This document shows positions 45,624 through 48,705 of a stretch of DNA of 48,705 bases, in pieces; position 1 is the stretch's first letter, and every line of letters starts with the position of its first letter. A program made the position numbers and the translations under genes. The stretch spans positions 1-48,705 of the forward strand of contig NZ_SRHZ01000041.1 in NCBI RefSeq assembly GCF_004684085.1, given 5' to 3'. The notes below the pieces were generated by a model, which did not search any database, was not told the origin of the DNA, and was given only the letters and a program-made list of their open reading frames with translations. Source of the stretch: Stenotrophomonas maltophilia. GTDB lineage: Bacteria > Pseudomonadota > Gammaproteobacteria > Xanthomonadales > Xanthomonadaceae.

Positions 45624-46496
45624 ATGGATGCAGCAATGACCCAGGGCCGACCACCGCGCTGGCGTACTTCAACCCGCCTGCTGCTATGGGCGGCGATCCT
45701 GTCGGCCTCGGCGGTGACCAATGCGTTGGTCGAGGTGATGGATGCCAGTCGCCGCGGCGCTGATCTCGGTCTGTGGGAGCCGATGATCTGGGAGTTCAGC
45801 AGCCTCAGTCTGATCCTGTTGACCCTCCCGCTGCTGTGGTGGGGCTGCGAGCGCTGGCCGTTGCATGCCGACACCTGGAGGCAGCGGTTGCCGTTATACC
45901 TTCTGGCCAGTGTCGGCTGGTCACTGCTGCATGTGGTGGGGATGATGCTGGTGCGGCATCTGGCCTATGCGTCGCTGGGCTACCGGTACCAGGACGATGC
46001 CGGCTGGCTGGAGCGTTTTGCCTACGAATACCTGAAGGATGTGCGCACGTTCGCGATGTTCGTGGCGCTTGAGCACTTTGCCAGCTGGTTCGGCAGGCGC
46101 AGGCAGGGTGAGGCGAGTCTGCTGGCCGAGCCCGATGTCGGCCCGCCGGTGGAGCCGGTCGAGCGCCCCCAGCACTTCCTGGTGCGCAAGCTGGGCAAGG
46201 AGTTCCTGGTCGCCACTGCAGACGTGGAGTACGCCCAGGCGGCGGGGAATTACGTGAACCTGCGGGTACGCGGCCACGACTACCCGCTGCGGATCACCAT
46301 GGCGGTGCTGGAGCAGCGACTGGATCCGGCAGAGTTCCTGCGCCCGCACCGCAGCTGGCTGATCCACCGCGGCCAGTTGCGCTCGATCGAGCCGCTGGAC
46401 GGTGGGGAGGCTCTGCTGCACATGGCCGACGGGGCGAAGGTGCCGTGCAGCCGGCGCCAGCTGCCGCTGCTGCGGCAGGCGCTGGGGGCAGGGTGA
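45624..46496 (+). CDS. Membrane-anchored LytTR transcriptional regulator
   Basis: A 290-residue protein. The N-terminal half has four membrane helices (about 18-36, 58-75, 88-112 and 138-155); a linker then leads to a LytTR DNA-binding domain (about 185-285) with FLVATADVEYAQAAGNYVNLRV (read in parts), RPHRSWLIH and the C-terminal SRRQLPLLRQ. This architecture, without a receiver or sensor kinase partner, is common in xanthomonads and is thought to work as a single-component membrane sensor. It is divergent from the acyltransferase, its probable target. An ATG at 45636 is an alternative start. Confidence 0.9.
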   Translation: MDAAMTQGRPPRWRTSTRLLLWAAILSASAVTNALVEVMDASRRGADLGLWEPMIWEFSSLSLILLTLPLLWWGCERWPLHADTWRQRLPLYLLASVGWSLLHVVGMMLVRHLAYASLGYRYQDDAGWLERFAYEYLKDVRTFAMFVALEHFASWFGRRRQGEASLLAEPDVGPPVEPVERPQHFLVRKLGKEFLVATADVEYAQAAGNYVNLRVRGHDYPLRITMAVLEQRLDPAEFLRPHRSWLIHRGQLRSIEPLDGGEALLHMADGAKVPCSRRQLPLLRQALGAG

Positions 46497-46566
46497 GGCC
46501 CTCATTCCGGGCATCCCCGGCCTGCGGTATCATTAGCAGTCATCTTTTGAATGCATAACCGCCGAC

Positions 46567-47692
46567 ATGATCGAACTGAATCCTGTCCGCCAGCGCATCG
46601 CCGATCTGACCGATCGCGTGTTGTCGCTCCGGGGGTATCTTTGACTACGACGCCAAGAAAGAGCGTCTTGAAGAAGTAACGCGGGAGCTGGAAAGCCCCG
46701 ACGTCTGGAACAACGCCGAGTACGCCCAGAACCTGGGGCGCGAGCGCTCGACCCTGGAAAAGACCGTGGGCGGCATCGCCGCGGTGCTGGAGGGCCTGAG
46801 CGACGCCACCGAACTGCTGGAGCTGGCCGAGTCCGAGCAGGACGAGGACACCGCGCTGGCCGTGGTGGCCGACCTGGACAAGCACCAGGCGCACGTGGAG
46901 AAGCTGGAGTTCCAGCGCATGTTCTCCGGGCAGATGGACACCGCCCCGGCGTTCGTCGACATCCAGGCCGGTGCCGGTGGTACCGAAGCCCAGGACTGGG
47001 CCGAGATCCTGCTGCGCATGTACCTGCGCTGGTGTGAATCGCGCGGCTGGAAGACCGAGCTGATGGAAGTCTCCGGTGGCGACGTCGCCGGCATCAAGTC
47101 GGCCACGCTGCGCGTGGAAGGTGACTATGCCTATGGCTGGCTGAAGACCGAGACGGGCGTGCACCGCCTCGTGCGCAAGTCGCCGTTCGACTCGGACAAT
47201 CGCCGCCACACCAGCTTCACCTCGGTGTTCGTGTCGCCGGAAGTGGACAACAACATCGAAATCGACATCAACCCGGCCGATCTGCGCACCGACGTGTATC
47301 GCTCGTCCGGTGCCGGTGGCCAGCACGTCAACAAGACCGAGTCGGCGGTGCGTATCACCCACATCCCGACCAACACGGTCGTGGCCTGCCAGACCGGCCG
47401 CAGCCAGCACCAGAACCGCGACAACGCGATGAAGATGCTGGCCGCCAAGCTGTACGAGCTGGAGCTCCAGAAGCGCAACGCCGAAAAGGACGCCGTGGAA
47501 GCCACGAAGTCCGACATCGGCTGGGGCAGCCAGATCCGCAACTACGTGCTCGACCAGAGCCGTATCAAGGATCTGCGCACCGGCATCGAACGTTCGGATA
47601 CGCAGAAGGTGCTGGACGGCGACCTGGACGAGTTCGTCGAAGCCAGCCTGAAGGCCGGCCTGGCCGTGGGCTCCAAGCGCGTCGATGCCTGA
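46567..47692 (+). CDS. prfB: Peptide chain release factor 2 with programmed +1 frameshift
   Basis: Two frames are joined by the autoregulatory frameshift typical of prfB. The first frame runs from the ATG at 46567 for 25 codons to an in-frame TGA at 46642. The slip site reads TATCTTTGAC, preceded by a GGGGG Shine-Dalgarno-like run, and translation continues in the +1 frame from GAC at 46643. The result is 374 residues. RF2 recognises UGA and UAA through the SPF motif (RKSPFDSD) and triggers peptide release with GGQ ([13 protein letters not shown]), both present. This is an intact gene, not a pseudogene. Confidence 0.96.
46631..46645 (+). promoter_or_regulatory. prfB frameshift signal
   Basis: GGGGGTATCTTTGAC combines an internal Shine-Dalgarno-like G-run, the CTT slip codon and the TGA stop that RF2 itself reads. 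Low RF2 slows termination and increases the +1 shift, so RF2 controls its own synthesis. Confidence 0.93.
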
Positions 47693-47740
47693 TCGACGCA
47701 CCTGCGCGGATATCATCGCCTTCCGCAACGGAGGGCGATG

Positions 47741-48520
47741 ATGCGCAGCGAAAGTGAACGCAAGGAACTTGGCGGCTTTCTCAAGGCCTGCCGCGCCCGT
47801 GTCGATCCCACCACGCTCGGCTTGCCAGCCGGGCGTCGACGCACCCCCGGGCTGAAGCGCGAGGAAGTGGCGCTGGCGATCGGGGTCAGTGTCAGCTGGT
47901 ACACCTGGATCGAGCAGGGCCGTGAAGTGCGCGCCTCGCCCGAGGTGCTTGAGCGCCTGGCGCAGGTACTGCGCATGAGCGACGACGAACGCGCCTATGC
48001 GTTCGCGCTGTCTGGTTATGGCGTGCCGCTGGAGTCACCGGACGAGAGCGTGACCGACGGCCTGCGCCAGCTGGTGGACGCGATGCAACCCATCCCGGCG
48101 TACGTGCGCAACACCCGTTTCGACATCCTGGCCTGGAACCCGGCCATCGCCGAGCTGTTCGTGGACTACAGCCAGTTGGCCCCGCATGAGCGCAATACGC
48201 TGCGGCTGATGTTCCTGTACCCACCGTACCGCACGCTGATCCTCAACTGGGAAGAAATGACCCGCGGTTTGCTGGCAGGCTTCCGCGCGGCGATGGCGCA
48301 GGCGCCGGACAAGGCCCCGTTCCTGGCGCTGGTGGAAGACATCGCCGCGCACAGCGAAGAGTTCCGCCAGTGGTGGCCGGAGCACGATGTGCGTCGGTTC
48401 GATGAAGGGGCGAAGAAGCTGAACCACCCCACGCGCGGGCTGCTGGACCTGCAGTACGTGGCGCTGGTGCCGGAGAGCCGGCATGACCTTTCCCTGGTGA
48501 CTTACCTGCCGCGGAAGTAG
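47741..48520 (+). CDS. XRE-family regulator with MmyB-like ligand-binding domain
   Basis: A 259-residue cytoplasmic regulator. The N-terminal helix-turn-helix (about 8-80) has the family pattern LGGFLKACRARV, RRRTPGLKREEVALAIGVSVSWYTWIEQGRE (read in parts). The C-terminal half (about 100-259) is of the MmyB/pfam17765 type, with the conserved NTLRLMFLYPPYRTLI and DLSLVTYLP segments, which is thought to bind a small fatty-acid-like ligand. The start is at 47741 because GGAGGG gives a five-base spacing; an ATG three bases upstream is possible. lysS, which follows prfB in many relatives, is not in its usual position within the window. Confidence 0.9.
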   Translation: MRSESERKELGGFLKACRARVDPTTLGLPAGRRRTPGLKREEVALAIGVSVSWYTWIEQGREVRASPEVLERLAQVLRMSDDERAYAFALSGYGVPLESPDESVTDGLRQLVDAMQPIPAYVRNTRFDILAWNPAIAELFVDYSQLAPHERNTLRLMFLYPPYRTLILNWEEMTRGLLAGFRAAMAQAPDKAPFLALVEDIAAHSEEFRQWWPEHDVRRFDEGAKKLNHPTRGLLDLQYVALVPESRHDLSLVTYLPRK

Positions 48521-48528
48521 GTTGGTCG

Positions 48529-48545
48529 GCAGGGCTGCGCCCTGC
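48529..48545. terminator. Short hairpin after the XRE gene
   Basis: A perfect seven-base stem GCAGGGC/GCCCTGC with a TGC loop, nine bases after the stop codon and without a U-run. It could contribute to transcription termination. Confidence 0.4.
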
Positions 48546-48560
48546 ACCCGCAGAGGCCGA

Positions 48561-48593
<33 letters not shown>

Positions 48594-48705
48594 GGGCTAT
48601 CCGTGGAATGGTGGGGCGGTGTGGGTTGGCAGGACACGCCGTAAACCCCGCTCCGCGGTCCGGCCCAGCCGCTGGCGGCTGTGCGTTCGGGCGCTTGCGA
48701 AGCAG

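Noticed and set aside
46567..46644. The in-frame TGA early in prfB, which could be read as a broken gene.
   Set aside because: The sequence around it is the conserved programmed frameshift site and the downstream frame is intact.

Overview
The window is high-GC, gene-dense chromosomal DNA from a gammaproteobacterium of the Xanthomonadaceae. It is most likely Stenotrophomonas, close to S. maltophilia. The evidence is the gene order dapB-carA-orf-carB-greA followed by recJ and prfB, a two-gene RND pump with a divergent two-component system (the SmeYZ/SmeRySy layout), and many palindromes that start with GTAG and match the SMAG class of REP elements described in S. maltophilia. I identified species and families by eye only; no search was run.

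Layout. 1-443 is intergenic and packed with repeats. 444-3429 holds two tandem APC amino acid permeases (minus). 3608-4177 is a Nudix hydrolase. 4318-7117 is serA divergent from a D-2-hydroxyglutarate dehydrogenase-type FAD enzyme, a pair expected to work together in serine synthesis. 7180-9343 has a small secreted protein and a large secreted protein combining an HExxH motif with a DUF4105/Lnb-like domain. 9321-15950 is the sensor/regulator pair, divergent from the efflux adaptor, the RND pump and a small overlapping gene. 16034-17874 has two lipoproteins and the EF-P paralogue EfpL (YeiP). 17925-20881 is a short-chain dehydrogenase plus part of a leucine/isovalerate degradation cluster. 21001-23368 is a ferrous iron operon (feoA, feoB, a Cys-tailed membrane protein). 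23485-25883 holds a DUF4304-like gene, a flavodoxin-fold quinone reductase, a MerR regulator and an SDR reductase.

25974-33353 contains dapB and then a five-gene operon, carA, a secreted protein, carB, greA and a phosphoglycerate-mutase-like gene, with an attenuator-like hairpin in the carA leader. 33397-38526 is recJ surrounded by three DUF1176 paralogues. 38656-41562 is a large secreted VIT/vWA-like/TPR/DUF2135 protein. 41601-43160 is an accessory cassette, an Imm45-like immunity protein and an unrecognised 384-residue protein, beside a short near-direct repeat of the neighbouring PAP2 gene's 3' end. 43286-46496 has a PAP2 phosphatase, an acyltransferase-3 membrane protein and a divergent membrane-bound LytTR regulator. 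46567-48520 has prfB, with its programmed +1 frameshift, and an XRE/MmyB-type regulator.

The most unusual theme is the way palindromic repeats are used. Six of seven convergent gene junctions carry one. Two of them appear to supply the TAG stop codon of a neighbouring gene, and one pair lies inside the signal-peptide region of a secreted protein. I see no tRNA, rRNA, CRISPR array, transposase or integrase in the window.
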